IMG/VR virus record: IMGVR_UViG_3300028557_000047
Coordinates: 1-55,019 of that record
Source of the DNA: a virus
Reading direction: 5' to 3' (one strand)
Length of the DNA stretch: 55,019 nt
Positions 8,949 through 17,532 of this stretch are shown piece after piece. The position numbers and the translations under genes are program-made. Position 1 is the stretch's first letter, and every line of letters starts with the position of its first letter. The notes under the pieces are model-generated. The model had not been told where the DNA came from, ran no database searches, and was given only the letters and a program-made list of their open reading frames with translations.

Positions 8949-10249
8949 GCTATGGTTCCTAGTTCACACTTATTCAATGTTCGGCGCCCAAATACTTTAT
9001 GGGCTCGCTGATTTATACGATTGACTTTATTTAGCAAAGCTTTACTCATGGGCTTTCCAAATGTAAAGCAGAAGTGTTGGTGCCATTGTAAGGCAACTGT
9101 GTCCCACTCACAAATATCAGCTACTGCGTTGCAGGCATATTGCTTTTGCTGGTGCAGATAGGGAGTGTTGTATGCTCTGATTACCATATCGGCAAACAGT
9201 TGAGCCTGAGCATCTTGATCAATCCACGGCACCATCCAGTTTGGAGTCACTGGATATCTAATCTTGTATGATGCGGAATCAATTGCTGTTTCCTCTAGCG
9301 CTGCAAACTCGCAGGTGAATACTGGGGTATTATAGTAGATGGATTCTAGGGTGGAGATACCAAAGGTCTCTGGATCAGCGCACGGAAAGATGGTATAGGC
9401 GGCTTTGGCTAAAATATTAGCGATTTCCGATTGCTTGATAATGCCGGTGAACTCGATGGAATCACCGCACAGTGCTTTAAGTCTCAGATAGTTCTGTTCA
9501 AACATATCAGGCATGTCGCAATCATTGAACCTATAATACCCGCCGATAATCTTTAGTCTGGCTTGAGGAATTGCTTTGTGGACAATAGGCCAAACTTTTT
9601 CGACCAGCGGGGCCATTCCTTTTGACACTGACGCATTGTATACGAAAAGGTTCGGGTCTTTATCTTTGATATCTACCCAGTCAATGTGCTTCTTGATGCC
9701 GTTGCGGGTCTGGAAAATCTTCTGATGGAAGTTTTCGGACATTCTCTTTTTGCCATGGTCAGCATGTGAAACGTAGGAACTATGCCAATCTGAGAGAGTA
9801 AACACTTCATCGATCACGCCGTCGTTCAGGTATTGCTCAATCAAATGATCGCCATGACAGAACGTATCTTGCATCCATAGGATTTTGTGCAATGCGGCAT
9901 CAACTATAGGACTAAAGTCTGGAAGATGGGCGAAAGCGTTGAGCGAATCCCTTTCTTCATGCGGGACAAATGCCGCTACGGACCTGAAGCCAATGACGAT
10001 ATCGTATTCATAGTACTCTGGATTTTCCACCTCGCGTAGAGGCTTGAACGATACTCCGTTATAGACACCAGGGCTAGAGTATGGACTCTCACAATTATTG
10101 TAAACAGTTACATCATAACCAAGTTTTACCAGTTCTGCCGACATGTAAATGACCGCCGACTCGGAGCCACCTAGGCCTCGCTTGCTTAGGGTTTCACCGT
10201 CATAACTTAACCCCACCGCATCAATAATTGCAATTGTGTACATGTTCAC
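8945..10249 (-). CDS. GT4-like glycosyltransferase, paralogue of the fusion's first domain
   Basis: A 434-residue glycosyltransferase that aligns along its whole length with residues 1-430 of the downstream fusion protein: both have DG(D/E)TLxKRGLGGSE, LPDFS, SDWHSSYV-type and PETFGIS segments. It therefore arose by tandem duplication. It carries the donor-binding C-terminal half typical of GT-B enzymes. The first codon could be GTG at 10249 or ATG two codons later (10243). An AGGTGA sits immediately before the ATG, while only a weak GGA precedes the GTG, so the start is uncertain by two residues. Its stop and the next start overlap in ATGA, so the pair is coupled. Confidence 0.82.
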   Translation of the reverse strand: MNMYTIAIIDAVGLSYDGETLSKRGLGGSESAVIYMSAELVKLGYDVTVYNNCESPYSSPGVYNGVSFKPLREVENPEYYEYDIVIGFRSVAAFVPHEERDSLNAFAHLPDFSPIVDAALHKILWMQDTFCHGDHLIEQYLNDGVIDEVFTLSDWHSSYVSHADHGKKRMSENFHQKIFQTRNGIKKHIDWVDIKDKDPNLFVYNASVSKGMAPLVEKVWPIVHKAIPQARLKIIGGYYRFNDCDMPDMFEQNYLRLKALCGDSIEFTGIIKQSEIANILAKAAYTIFPCADPETFGISTLESIYYNTPVFTCEFAALEETAIDSASYKIRYPVTPNWMVPWIDQDAQAQLFADMVIRAYNTPYLHQQKQYACNAVADICEWDTVALQWHQHFCFTFGKPMSKALLNKVNRINQRAHKVFGRRTLNKCELGTIA

Positions 10250-10272
10250 CTATGTCCAGACTATTTTCTTAT

Positions 10273-10280
10273 TATAAATA
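10273..10280 (+). promoter_or_regulatory. Late promoter for gp13 block
   Basis: Perfect TATAAATA, the T4 gp55-dependent late promoter octamer, 65 bases upstream of the gp13 start and pointing rightward. It lies left of the opposing late promoter at 10325-10332, so the two primary transcripts would overlap by about 45 bases. Confidence 0.75.
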
Positions 10281-10324
10281 CACGGAGTAATAAAGTCAAC
10301 CATATAGTTGCATTATCCCGCACC

Positions 10325-10332
10325 TATTTATA
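10325..10332 (-). promoter_or_regulatory. Late promoter for glycosyltransferase operon
   Basis: TATTTATA on the + strand, i.e. perfect TATAAATA reading leftward, 76-82 bases upstream of the glycosyltransferase start. It is only 12 bases before the gp13 start codon and faces through the rightward late promoter. Confidence 0.7.
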
Positions 10333-10344
10333 GCGAGAAATACC

Positions 10345-11088
10345 ATGGCAACACCAACAAATAAAGCTGAATTCAAAGAATATTGCCTCCGTAAGTTAGG
10401 TAAGCCCGTAATTGAAATTAACGTAGACGACGATCAGATTGACGATCGGATTGACGAAGCGCTACGATACTACTGGGACTATCACTTTGACGGCACCGAG
10501 AAAATCTACTACAAGCATCAAGTGACACAGCAGGATATAGATAACCAGTACATTACTCTGCCCGAAAACATCATCGGCGCAGTATCAATTTTTAACGTCG
10601 ATGATCCATCCATCGCCAACGCGGACATTTTTAATCTACGATATCAGATTGCCTTGAACGATATCCACACGCTTACTTCTGTTTCAATGGTTCCATACTA
10701 TATGGCCATGGAAAAGCTGGCTCTAATCTCTGAAATGCTGGTCGGCAAGGCTCCTATCCGATACACGCGGCACTCAAATAAACTACACATTGACTTCAAC
10801 TGGTCACGGGTTAACGTAGGAGAGTTCTTGCTGGTTGAAGCATACGAAATACTCGATCCTGCTGTCTATACCGACGTTTGGAACGACCGCTGGCTACAGA
10901 ACTATGCTACAGCAAAGATCAAAGCAAACTGGGGCGCCAATATATCTAAATACAGTGGTATGCAACTTCCCGGCGGAGTCACATTTAATGGTGATAGAAT
11001 CCTGGACGATGCAAATGCAGAAATTGCAAAGATGGAAGAAGAAATGATTTCGTCCTATTCGCTGCCAGTTCTGGATATGATCGCGTAG
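10345..11088 (+). CDS. gp13: Neck protein gp13
   Basis: A 247-residue orthologue of T4 gp13, which with gp14 forms the head-tail connector below the portal that is added after DNA packaging. Recognised from the N-terminal KAEFKEYCLRKLGKPVIEIN, the DDQIDDRIDEAL segment and the YDVW-like TDVWNDRWLQNYATAKIKANW block, which are conserved in marine T4-like gp13 proteins. It is somewhat shorter than T4 gp13 (about 309 residues), as in cyanophages. It opens the rightward late block behind its own TATAAATA and is followed 30 bases later by gp14. Confidence 0.88.
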   Translation: MATPTNKAEFKEYCLRKLGKPVIEINVDDDQIDDRIDEALRYYWDYHFDGTEKIYYKHQVTQQDIDNQYITLPENIIGAVSIFNVDDPSIANADIFNLRYQIALNDIHTLTSVSMVPYYMAMEKLALISEMLVGKAPIRYTRHSNKLHIDFNWSRVNVGEFLLVEAYEILDPAVYTDVWNDRWLQNYATAKIKANWGANISKYSGMQLPGGVTFNGDRILDDANAEIAKMEEEMISSYSLPVLDMIA

Positions 11089-11118
11089 CATATACTTCGT
11101 GAAGATAGGATATAGTAC

Positions 11119-11856
11119 ATGCCGGTAAATCCATACTTTAATAATTTCAAGTCCTCAATGGAACAGACACTCATTGAGGACCTTGTAGTGGAATCTATTA
11201 AAGTATACGGCATTGATGTTCAGTATTGCCCTCGCACTATTGTTGCCAAGGATGAACTGTATGGTGCTGATACAGTATCCGAATATAACTCATCCACCGA
11301 TATTGAAATGTACATTAAGAGTGTCGATGGTTTTGAAGGTGATGGAGTCTTCCTGTCTAAATTCGGGCTTGAAATGCGGGATCAGATTGTTCTTACTGTA
11401 TCACTTAGGGCCTTTGATAATGAGATACGGCACATTTCAAACCAAGAGAAGCCCAGAGAAGGCGATCTTATTTACTTTACACTAAATCCAAATCGCCCAC
11501 AACTATATGCGGTCAAGTATGTTAATGATCGCTCTATTTTCTATCAGTTAGGCGGGATGCAAGTGTATGATCTAACCTGTGAACTCTTCGAGTATTCAGG
11601 AGAGCAACTAAATACAGGCATCGATGAAATTGACGCTCTCGAAGCCAAGCTTACTACAAACATGGGCGCATTCGGTATTCTAACTCACGAAGGAAAGAAC
11701 ATTGTCACCTCTGCTGGTTACAGCATTATACGAAGTGAGTTCAACTTAGATACACAGTTGCAGGATGCCGGCGACGATTCTGAATACTTCCAATCTAATG
11801 CTAATGGCTTTATTGACTTCAGTGATATTGATCCGTTTTCAGAGGGAGCATTCTAA
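11119..11856 (+). CDS. gp14: Neck protein gp14
   Basis: A 245-residue orthologue of T4 gp14, partner of gp13 in the neck. It is recognised by the N-terminal NPYFNNF, the EDLVVESIKVYGIDVQYCPRT segment and the DLIYF...NRPQLYAVKYV region, shared with T4-like gp14 proteins, and by its position between gp13 and gp15. The last 30 residues end in an aromatic/acidic tail (FIDFSDIDPFSEGAF) typical of this family in marine phages. The stop abuts the gp15 ATG, so translation is likely coupled. Confidence 0.9.
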   Translation: MPVNPYFNNFKSSMEQTLIEDLVVESIKVYGIDVQYCPRTIVAKDELYGADTVSEYNSSTDIEMYIKSVDGFEGDGVFLSKFGLEMRDQIVLTVSLRAFDNEIRHISNQEKPREGDLIYFTLNPNRPQLYAVKYVNDRSIFYQLGGMQVYDLTCELFEYSGEQLNTGIDEIDALEAKLTTNMGAFGILTHEGKNIVTSAGYSIIRSEFNLDTQLQDAGDDSEYFQSNANGFIDFSDIDPFSEGAF

Positions 11857-12678
11857 ATGTTTGGTCAAACTTGGCACCATGGGCTGATCAGGAAATACGT
11901 CATTCTGTTTGGAACTCTATTCAATAATATCTACATCAACCGCGAAGCCGCAGATGGAACTCACCTGCAAACACTTAAAGTGCCGCTTACCTATGGCCCT
12001 AAAGATAAGTTCCTATCAAGAGTAGACAACGATCCTGGCATGGATAAGGCGGTGGGAATAAGTCTGCCTATCATGTCGTTTGAAATGAATACTCTAGAAT
12101 ATGCGGCAGACCGTAAACTTAATACTATCAATAAGATGGTAGCGGTAGGCACTTCTCCCAATAAAGTTCAGTTTCAATACGGCCCGGTCCCATACAACAT
12201 TAACTTTTCGTTGAATATAATGGTGAAGAATGTTGAGGATGGAACTAGAATCATTGAGCAAATCTTACCATATTTTACTCCGGAATGGACGGCGTCCGTA
12301 AGGGTTATTCCTGAAATGAACATCGTTCATGATATTCCTATCATCCTCAACTCTACTTCAGTCGAAGATAGTTATGCCGGTGAATACACCCAGAGGAGAG
12401 CATTAACTTATACACTTGAGTTTACTATGAAGGCATATATTTACGGCCCGGTCAAAAAGCCTGGCGCTGCAATAATCAAAACGGCAACTGGCGATATATT
12501 CAACGGACTTACCGCTAACAGTGCTAGTGCTTCAGTTGATGTTACACCCGGGCTTGATAACCAAGGAAACCCAATTAACTATTATGGAACTCTAGCCAAC
12601 ACTGGCACAATCGACATTGCCTCTATCGATGCAGGTGATGATTATGGGTTCGTTAATACTATCACGGAAGATAACTAA
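11857..12678 (+). CDS. gp15: Tail sheath stabiliser and completion protein gp15
   Basis: A 273-residue orthologue of T4 gp15, the hexameric terminator that caps the tail and joins it to the neck. Recognised by the N-terminal GLIRKYVILFGTLFNNIYI, by VPLTYGPKDKFLSR and by the SLPIMSFEM segment, all characteristic of gp15. Length matches T4 (272 residues). The start directly follows the gp14 stop, and the stop overlaps the gp16 ATG by one base, placing it inside a tightly packed late operon. Confidence 0.92.
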   Translation: MFGQTWHHGLIRKYVILFGTLFNNIYINREAADGTHLQTLKVPLTYGPKDKFLSRVDNDPGMDKAVGISLPIMSFEMNTLEYAADRKLNTINKMVAVGTSPNKVQFQYGPVPYNINFSLNIMVKNVEDGTRIIEQILPYFTPEWTASVRVIPEMNIVHDIPIILNSTSVEDSYAGEYTQRRALTYTLEFTMKAYIYGPVKKPGAAIIKTATGDIFNGLTANSASASVDVTPGLDNQGNPINYYGTLANTGTIDIASIDAGDDYGFVNTITEDN

Positions 12679-13073
12679 TGTCAACACTAGATAACGCACT
12701 AGGACTTACTCCATACAAACCAGAAAAACAAAGTCCTACACTAGTTCAAACTGAGAATGTAGATACGGTAGACTTTGATCATGCCAGGTCAACACTCTAT
12801 GATGTGCTCGAGGAAACCAAGTCCGCAGTAGATGAAATGATCGGCATTGCTAGCCAGTCTCAGCACCCAAAGTCATACGAAGTGCTCAATGGCATACTTA
12901 AGACTATGGCAGATGTAAGTATGAACTTAGTGGACTTGGATATAAAGCGACGTAAAGTGCTCGGTGCTACAGAAGCGGCCGCTGCTCCTGTGACAAATAA
13001 TCTGTTTGTCGGTAGCACTGCTGAGTTGCAAATGATGATTGCTCAGATGCAAGCAAGTAAAGATGAGCAGTGA
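12678..13073 (+). CDS. gp16: Terminase small subunit gp16
   Basis: A 131-residue small terminase subunit, which in T4 forms a ring that regulates DNA recognition and gp17 ATPase/nuclease activity. It is predicted mostly helical, with a central coiled region (about 35-100) and a short C-terminal tail. Identification rests on position immediately before gp17 and on the YDVLEETKSAVDEMI...AQSQHPKSYEVL style conserved in marine T4-like gp16. It is shorter than T4 gp16 (164). Its 3' end overlaps the true gp17 start by 11 bases. Confidence 0.82.
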   Translation: MSTLDNALGLTPYKPEKQSPTLVQTENVDTVDFDHARSTLYDVLEETKSAVDEMIGIASQSQHPKSYEVLNGILKTMADVSMNLVDLDIKRRKVLGATEAAAAPVTNNLFVGSTAELQMMIAQMQASKDEQ

Positions 13074-15339
13074 GTTTAAGGGCTACAATGGCAATCACAA
13101 TCTAAAGAAAGGCGGAGTTCAGATTGACTGGACTCCCGCCCTAGTACAAGAGTATCTAAAGTGTTCACAGGACCCAGTATACTTCTGTGAAACTTACATG
13201 AAGATCATTAACGTCGACGAAGGTCTAATCCCATTCGAGATGTATGATTACCAAAAGGAAATGATTACCAGTATGGCGGATAATCGCTATACTATTATCA
13301 CCACGGCTCGCCAGACCGGAAAATGTGTTGATGGGGGCACAAAGGTAGAAATTAAGTTTTTAGACTCTGGTTGGGCAAAGCTTTCTATTAGCACGATTCA
13401 TGAAATTAGTCTTTTTGTAAATAACTACAGGTTACGGTGGTTGCAGGAAGACGACTATAATGTTTTTAGAAAACAAGTATACATTTACTTATCTTCTATT
13501 GATGAGGAAGAGGCAAACGTATTTGATCGACTTTGGAGAGAAGCATCACATACTACCAAAGTCTCTTGGTGGGAGCAACTTACCAGAACATCTAGTTATA
13601 ATGAAAGCAGTCTGGGCGCTAAGGAAAGCGACAAAAAATTCATTGAGTCCTTCAGCCTAACCGGTTTTTATACTACATCAAGTGACGGTGTGGTTCCCAT
13701 TTCGGAATCCCACAAAACTATTGAATATAATGTCTGGGAACTAGTAACAGAAACAAAAACACTAAACGCAGCTGATATGCATATAGTGTTTTTGAAAAAT
13801 GATGTGCAAAAATTCATAAAAGACTTAATGTTAGGTGATGAAATCATTACTGACACTGGGTTAGAAAAGATTATATCAGTCACAAAGACAGCCCGTTCTG
13901 TTAATATGTATGATCTTGGTATTAATCATGAACAGCATCGCTATTATACCAATGGAATTTTATCCCATAACAGCACCACTACTTGCGGGTTTATTCTTTG
14001 GTACATTCTATTCCACTCTGAAAAAACGGTTGCTCTACTTGCAAACAAAGGCGATACCGCCCGAGAAATTCTAAGTAAGATTCAGCTTGCTTATGAGCAT
14101 CTACCCAAGTGGCTTCAGCAAGGTGTGCGCGAATGGAATAAGGGTTCGTTTGAATTAGAAAACAACTCCAGAGTTATTGCTACTGCCACCAGTGGCAACA
14201 ACATCCGTGGTTATGCCATTAACCTACTGTTCATCGACGAAGCCGCGTTTATTGCTAACTGGGAAGAATTCTTCACATCAGTACTACCTACTATCTCGTC
14301 CGGTAAGTCCACAAAAATTGTGCTTGTGTCTACTCCAAACGGGCTAAATCACTTCCATAAACTTTGGGCTGGTGCCAATGATGGGACCAATAACTTTAAT
14401 CCGATTAAGGTTATGTGGAGCGAAGTGCCGGGGAGAGATGAGACCTGGAAAAAAGATACTCTAGCAGCGATGGGTAACGATACGGAAAAGTTCAACCAAG
14501 AACACTGCTGTGAATTCCTAGGCAGTTCTGGCACTCTCATTGCTGGCTGGAAGCTAAAAGAACTGACTTTCAAACTCCCTCGACTTGCTGGGGAAGGTGT
14601 TTCTCAGTACGAAGCTCCAATCCCGGATAACAAATATGTAATGGTGTGTGATGTGTCACGAGGTAAGGGTCTTGACTATTCTGCATTTCAGTTGATCGAT
14701 ACCACTGCCATGCCTTACCGGCAAGTAATGGTTTACCGAAATAATCTAATTTCACCGATTGACTATGCCGAAGTGATCCATCGAATTGCAAAGACGTACA
14801 ACAATGCCGCCATTCTGGTGGAATCCAATGATATCGGGCAACAAGTTGCCGACACAATCTATCAAGAATATGAGTATGAAAATATCCTATTTACTGAGGG
14901 TGCTGGTAGGGCTGGTAAGAAAATCTCATCTGGCTTTAGTTCTGGGTCTGACATTGGCGTCCGAACCACAAAATCTGTTAAGGCGGTCGGATGTTCTATT
15001 CTCAAACTACTCATCGAACAGAACCAACTTATTCTTCGCGATCATCAAACTATTAAAGAAATATCTACGTTCTCAAAGAAAGCCAACTCATTCGAGGCCG
15101 AGTCTGGTTGTCACGATGATTTGGTCATGGGACTAGTACTATTTGCCTGGCTATCCGACCAGCAGTACTTTAAAGACATGACGGACATTAATACTCTCAT
15201 GCGACTAAGAGAAAAAACGGAAGATGAATGGGATAGAGAACTGATTCCGTTCGGCTTTATTGAAACCGGGCAAGAGGAACACGAAGATATAGTGGAACTT
15301 AAGCCTGGCGATACATTTGAGTCAAGACTGTGCGGCTAG
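13063..15339 (+). CDS. gp17: Terminase large subunit gp17, intein-containing precursor
   Basis: DNA-packaging ATPase and headful nuclease. The start chosen is ATG 13063 (MSSEFKG), overlapping gp16; an in-frame ATG at 13039 lies well inside gp16. The precursor is 758 residues. Removing the 216-residue intein (residues 88-303) leaves a 542-residue mature protein with a rebuilt Walker A (ARQTGK joined to STTTCGF), Walker B LLFIDEAAF, and an RNase H-like nuclease (MVCDVSRGKGLDYSAF, later HDDLVMGLVLFAW). The flanking extein matches T4 gp17 order and spacing. As the insert splits the P-loop, packaging must depend on splicing. Confidence 0.93.
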   Translation: MSSEFKGYNGNHNLKKGGVQIDWTPALVQEYLKCSQDPVYFCETYMKIINVDEGLIPFEMYDYQKEMITSMADNRYTIITTARQTGKCVDGGTKVEIKFLDSGWAKLSISTIHEISLFVNNYRLRWLQEDDYNVFRKQVYIYLSSIDEEEANVFDRLWREASHTTKVSWWEQLTRTSSYNESSLGAKESDKKFIESFSLTGFYTTSSDGVVPISESHKTIEYNVWELVTETKTLNAADMHIVFLKNDVQKFIKDLMLGDEIITDTGLEKIISVTKTARSVNMYDLGINHEQHRYYTNGILSHNSTTTCGFILWYILFHSEKTVALLANKGDTAREILSKIQLAYEHLPKWLQQGVREWNKGSFELENNSRVIATATSGNNIRGYAINLLFIDEAAFIANWEEFFTSVLPTISSGKSTKIVLVSTPNGLNHFHKLWAGANDGTNNFNPIKVMWSEVPGRDETWKKDTLAAMGNDTEKFNQEHCCEFLGSSGTLIAGWKLKELTFKLPRLAGEGVSQYEAPIPDNKYVMVCDVSRGKGLDYSAFQLIDTTAMPYRQVMVYRNNLISPIDYAEVIHRIAKTYNNAAILVESNDIGQQVADTIYQEYEYENILFTEGAGRAGKKISSGFSSGSDIGVRTTKSVKAVGCSILKLLIEQNQLILRDHQTIKEISTFSKKANSFEAESGCHDDLVMGLVLFAWLSDQQYFKDMTDINTLMRLREKTEDEWDRELIPFGFIETGQEEHEDIVELKPGDTFESRLCG
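13324..13971 (+). other. Intein in gp17 Walker A motif (216 residues)
   Basis: The insert starts with Cys1 (CVDGGTKVEI, block A) directly after ARQTGK and ends HRYYTNGILSHN (blocks F and G with the penultimate His and terminal Asn), followed by Ser as the +1 extein nucleophile. A block-B-like T-x-x-x-x-H (TLNAADMH) and a KDLMLGDEI segment complete the Hint fold. Between block A and block B there is about 75 residues of extra sequence with no LAGLIDADG motif; this segment covers an out-of-frame HNH remnant. All splicing residues look intact, so the intein should be active. P-loop insertion is typical of inteins, since the site is hard to lose or mutate. Confidence 0.92.
13460..13660 (+). pseudogene. 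HNH homing endonuclease relic, out of frame inside the intein
   Basis: In the +1 frame relative to gp17, an open stretch of 66 codons encodes FGEKHHILPKSLGGSN followed by LPEHLVIM. This matches the HNH homing-endonuclease core of T4-like phages (EKHHIIPKSLGGSN..ENLV) residue for residue over the catalytic His pair and the Gly-Gly turn; the second conserved Asn appears as His. The upstream NKYTFTY...KRQ also fits the family's N-terminal helix. It ends at a stop without the downstream helix, and gp17 itself reads through the same DNA in another frame. The simplest reading is a frameshifted endonuclease whose flanks stayed in frame to preserve splicing. An AGGAAG ten bases before ATG 13460 leaves open independent translation of a fragment. 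Confidence 0.78.
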
Positions 15340-15360
15340 AATTCCTGTAAATGGGTAAAG

Positions 15361-15368
15361 TATAAATA
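15361..15368 (+). promoter_or_regulatory. Late promoter for tail sheath
   Basis: Perfect TATAAATA 38-45 bases upstream of the gp18 ATG, in the short gap after gp17. AAAGGGAGA serves as the ribosome binding site. Confidence 0.8.
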
Positions 15369-15405
15369 TAAGCAATGAATCACACACTTCTAAAGGGAGA
15401 ATAAC

Positions 15406-17505
15406 ATGGCGGTTTCTAATTTTGGCTCAGGTGGAGGTGGATTCCAGGTCAGCCCAGGCATCAACATCAGCGAAATTGATATCACTAGCGTAGTTCCAGC
15501 AGTTTCATCTACTGTTGGTGCCATCGGCGGCGTATTTCGTTGGGGCCCGGTTGACAAACTACAACTAGTTGACTCAGAAAACTCACTGGCTATTCTATAT
15601 GGCAAGCCTTCGAACCTAAACTCAGAAACCTGGTTCACCGCTGCCAGCTTTCTTTCATATAGCAATGCGCTCTATGTCAGCCGCGCTAAGGACGTTTCGC
15701 TTCTATCAGCTGTAGCCGGGACCGGCCTTTCCACTTCAAATTCTGCTCATACCGTTCTCAATTCAGACGATCATGAAGCAAAACAAGCCACATTCGATGC
15801 CGCCGTGGACTATGTTGCTCGTTACCCTGGCGCTCTTGGCAATACGCTTAAAGTTTCCGTTTGTGACTCAGCCGCTCAATATAGTTCAAATGTTAATCTA
15901 GGCACCGTCGGAAGCAACACACTATTTGGCAATGCTGCAACTAAGCTAACACTAGCCGTAGGCAGCAACACTGCTCAGGTTGTTCTTGCAAACACAGGCG
16001 CACTTGTTAATGATAACTCTGCGCCATATGCAATTACTGTTAAGGCCCAATTCACTGTCGGTGATGTAATCACAGTTGGTAATAGCACCATCGGCACACA
16101 AACAATTAAGATCACGGGCCTAGGTGAAACCAGCACCACTGTATATGCCAACGGATCAAATCTGCCCGCTGGTTATGCTGCATTTTCCGTATCACTTGAT
16201 CAGCCTCTAAAACTTGCCGGTGCGGTTGATACCGTGACCGTCCCTCGTTTCTGGGAATACTTTAACCAAGTCAACCAAGCCCCAGGGAAGTCCGAATTCC
16301 AGAATTCATACGGCACCAATGTCAATGACGAACTTCACGTAGTTGTTGCTGACGAGGACGGCCTATTTACAGGCAATCCCGGCACCGTGCTAGAAGTCTA
16401 CGCAGGTCTATCACGCGCAACTGATGCCAAGCTATCAGATGGTGGCACAAACTATTACAAGAATGTTATCAATAGCCGGTCACAGTTTATTTGGTTTGCA
16501 TCAGATCGTGCGCTAGCCACCTCCGCGGCCGCCGCATCCCTTACTGCATCTACAAATACGGTTCCTCTGACCCTATCTTTTGTCGGCGGAGTTGATACTG
16601 CCACAGAAGATGCTATTCTGTTTGGTGGCCTAGCGACTGCTTATGACCTCTTTGCTACCACCGCCGGCATCGATATCTCACTTCTCATGACCGGTAAGTC
16701 AAGAGGCGGTTCAACTGGAGAGCAGCTAGGTAACTATCTCATCGACAATGTTGCCGAGGTTCGCAAGGATTGTATTGTGTTTGTCTCACCAAGACGGGAA
16801 GCGGTTGTTAATAACCCCATCACCGCCGCAGCAGACATTGTTGCCATGAGAAACAACATGAGATCATCTTCATATGGAGTCATGGATAGCGGCTACAAGT
16901 ACATTTATGACAAGTACAATGATCTGTATCGCTACATTCCGCTAAACGGTGACATTGCCGGTCTCTGTGTTCGCACCGACGCTAATCGTGACCCATGGTT
17001 CTCACCTGCCGGTATCAATCGCGGGCAGATCAAGAATAGCATCAAGCTATCTTATAACCCATCAAAGGCCGATCGTGACGTTCTATACAAGTCAAGCGTT
17101 AACCCAGTCGTAACACAGCCTGGCTATGGCAGCATGCTGTTCGGTGATAAGACACTTCTCTCAAAGCCAAGCGCCTTTGATCGTATCAATGTTCGTCGCC
17201 TATTCATTGTTCTTGAGAAAGCCGTTGCAAATGCGGCTCAATCCACAATCTTTGAATTCAACGATGAGTTCACCCGCACTCAGTTCCGCAACCTAATCGA
17301 GCCTTTCCTACGGGATATTCAGGGCCGTCGGGGTATCTATGACTATAAGGTGGTTTGTGATGAAACAAACAACACCGCCGAGGTCATTGACGGTAACCGA
17401 TTCGTAGGTGACATTTATGTCAAGCCCGCCAAGTCAATCAATTACATTCAACTGAACTTCGTTGCTGTCAGAAGTGGCATTGAGTTCTCCGCCATTGTCG
17501 GCTAA
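15406..17505 (+). CDS. gp18: Tail sheath protein gp18
   Basis: A 699-residue contractile sheath subunit. The N-terminus (FQVSPGINISEIDITSVVPAV) and the C-terminal VFVSPRREAV, LYRYIPLNGDIAGLCVRTDANRDPWFSPAG and QFRNLIEPFLRDIQGRRGIYDYKVVCDETNN segments are hallmark gp18 motifs. Length is close to T4 (659). The middle, about residues 130-280, is Ala/Asn/Thr rich with GSNT and ANGS stretches; it corresponds to the surface-exposed protease-resistant domains that vary between T4-like phages. It has its own late promoter and is followed 27 bases later by the tube gene. Confidence 0.95.
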   Translation: MAVSNFGSGGGGFQVSPGINISEIDITSVVPAVSSTVGAIGGVFRWGPVDKLQLVDSENSLAILYGKPSNLNSETWFTAASFLSYSNALYVSRAKDVSLLSAVAGTGLSTSNSAHTVLNSDDHEAKQATFDAAVDYVARYPGALGNTLKVSVCDSAAQYSSNVNLGTVGSNTLFGNAATKLTLAVGSNTAQVVLANTGALVNDNSAPYAITVKAQFTVGDVITVGNSTIGTQTIKITGLGETSTTVYANGSNLPAGYAAFSVSLDQPLKLAGAVDTVTVPRFWEYFNQVNQAPGKSEFQNSYGTNVNDELHVVVADEDGLFTGNPGTVLEVYAGLSRATDAKLSDGGTNYYKNVINSRSQFIWFASDRALATSAAAASLTASTNTVPLTLSFVGGVDTATEDAILFGGLATAYDLFATTAGIDISLLMTGKSRGGSTGEQLGNYLIDNVAEVRKDCIVFVSPRREAVVNNPITAAADIVAMRNNMRSSSYGVMDSGYKYIYDKYNDLYRYIPLNGDIAGLCVRTDANRDPWFSPAGINRGQIKNSIKLSYNPSKADRDVLYKSSVNPVVTQPGYGSMLFGDKTLLSKPSAFDRINVRRLFIVLEKAVANAAQSTIFEFNDEFTRTQFRNLIEPFLRDIQGRRGIYDYKVVCDETNNTAEVIDGNRFVGDIYVKPAKSINYIQLNFVAVRSGIEFSAIVG

Positions 17506-17532
17506 TAAATAAAAGAAACATAGGAGAAATAA

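Noticed and set aside
13039-13062. Earlier gp17 start at 13039
   Set aside because: It lies well inside gp16 with no ribosome binding site; homologous sequence starts at 13063.
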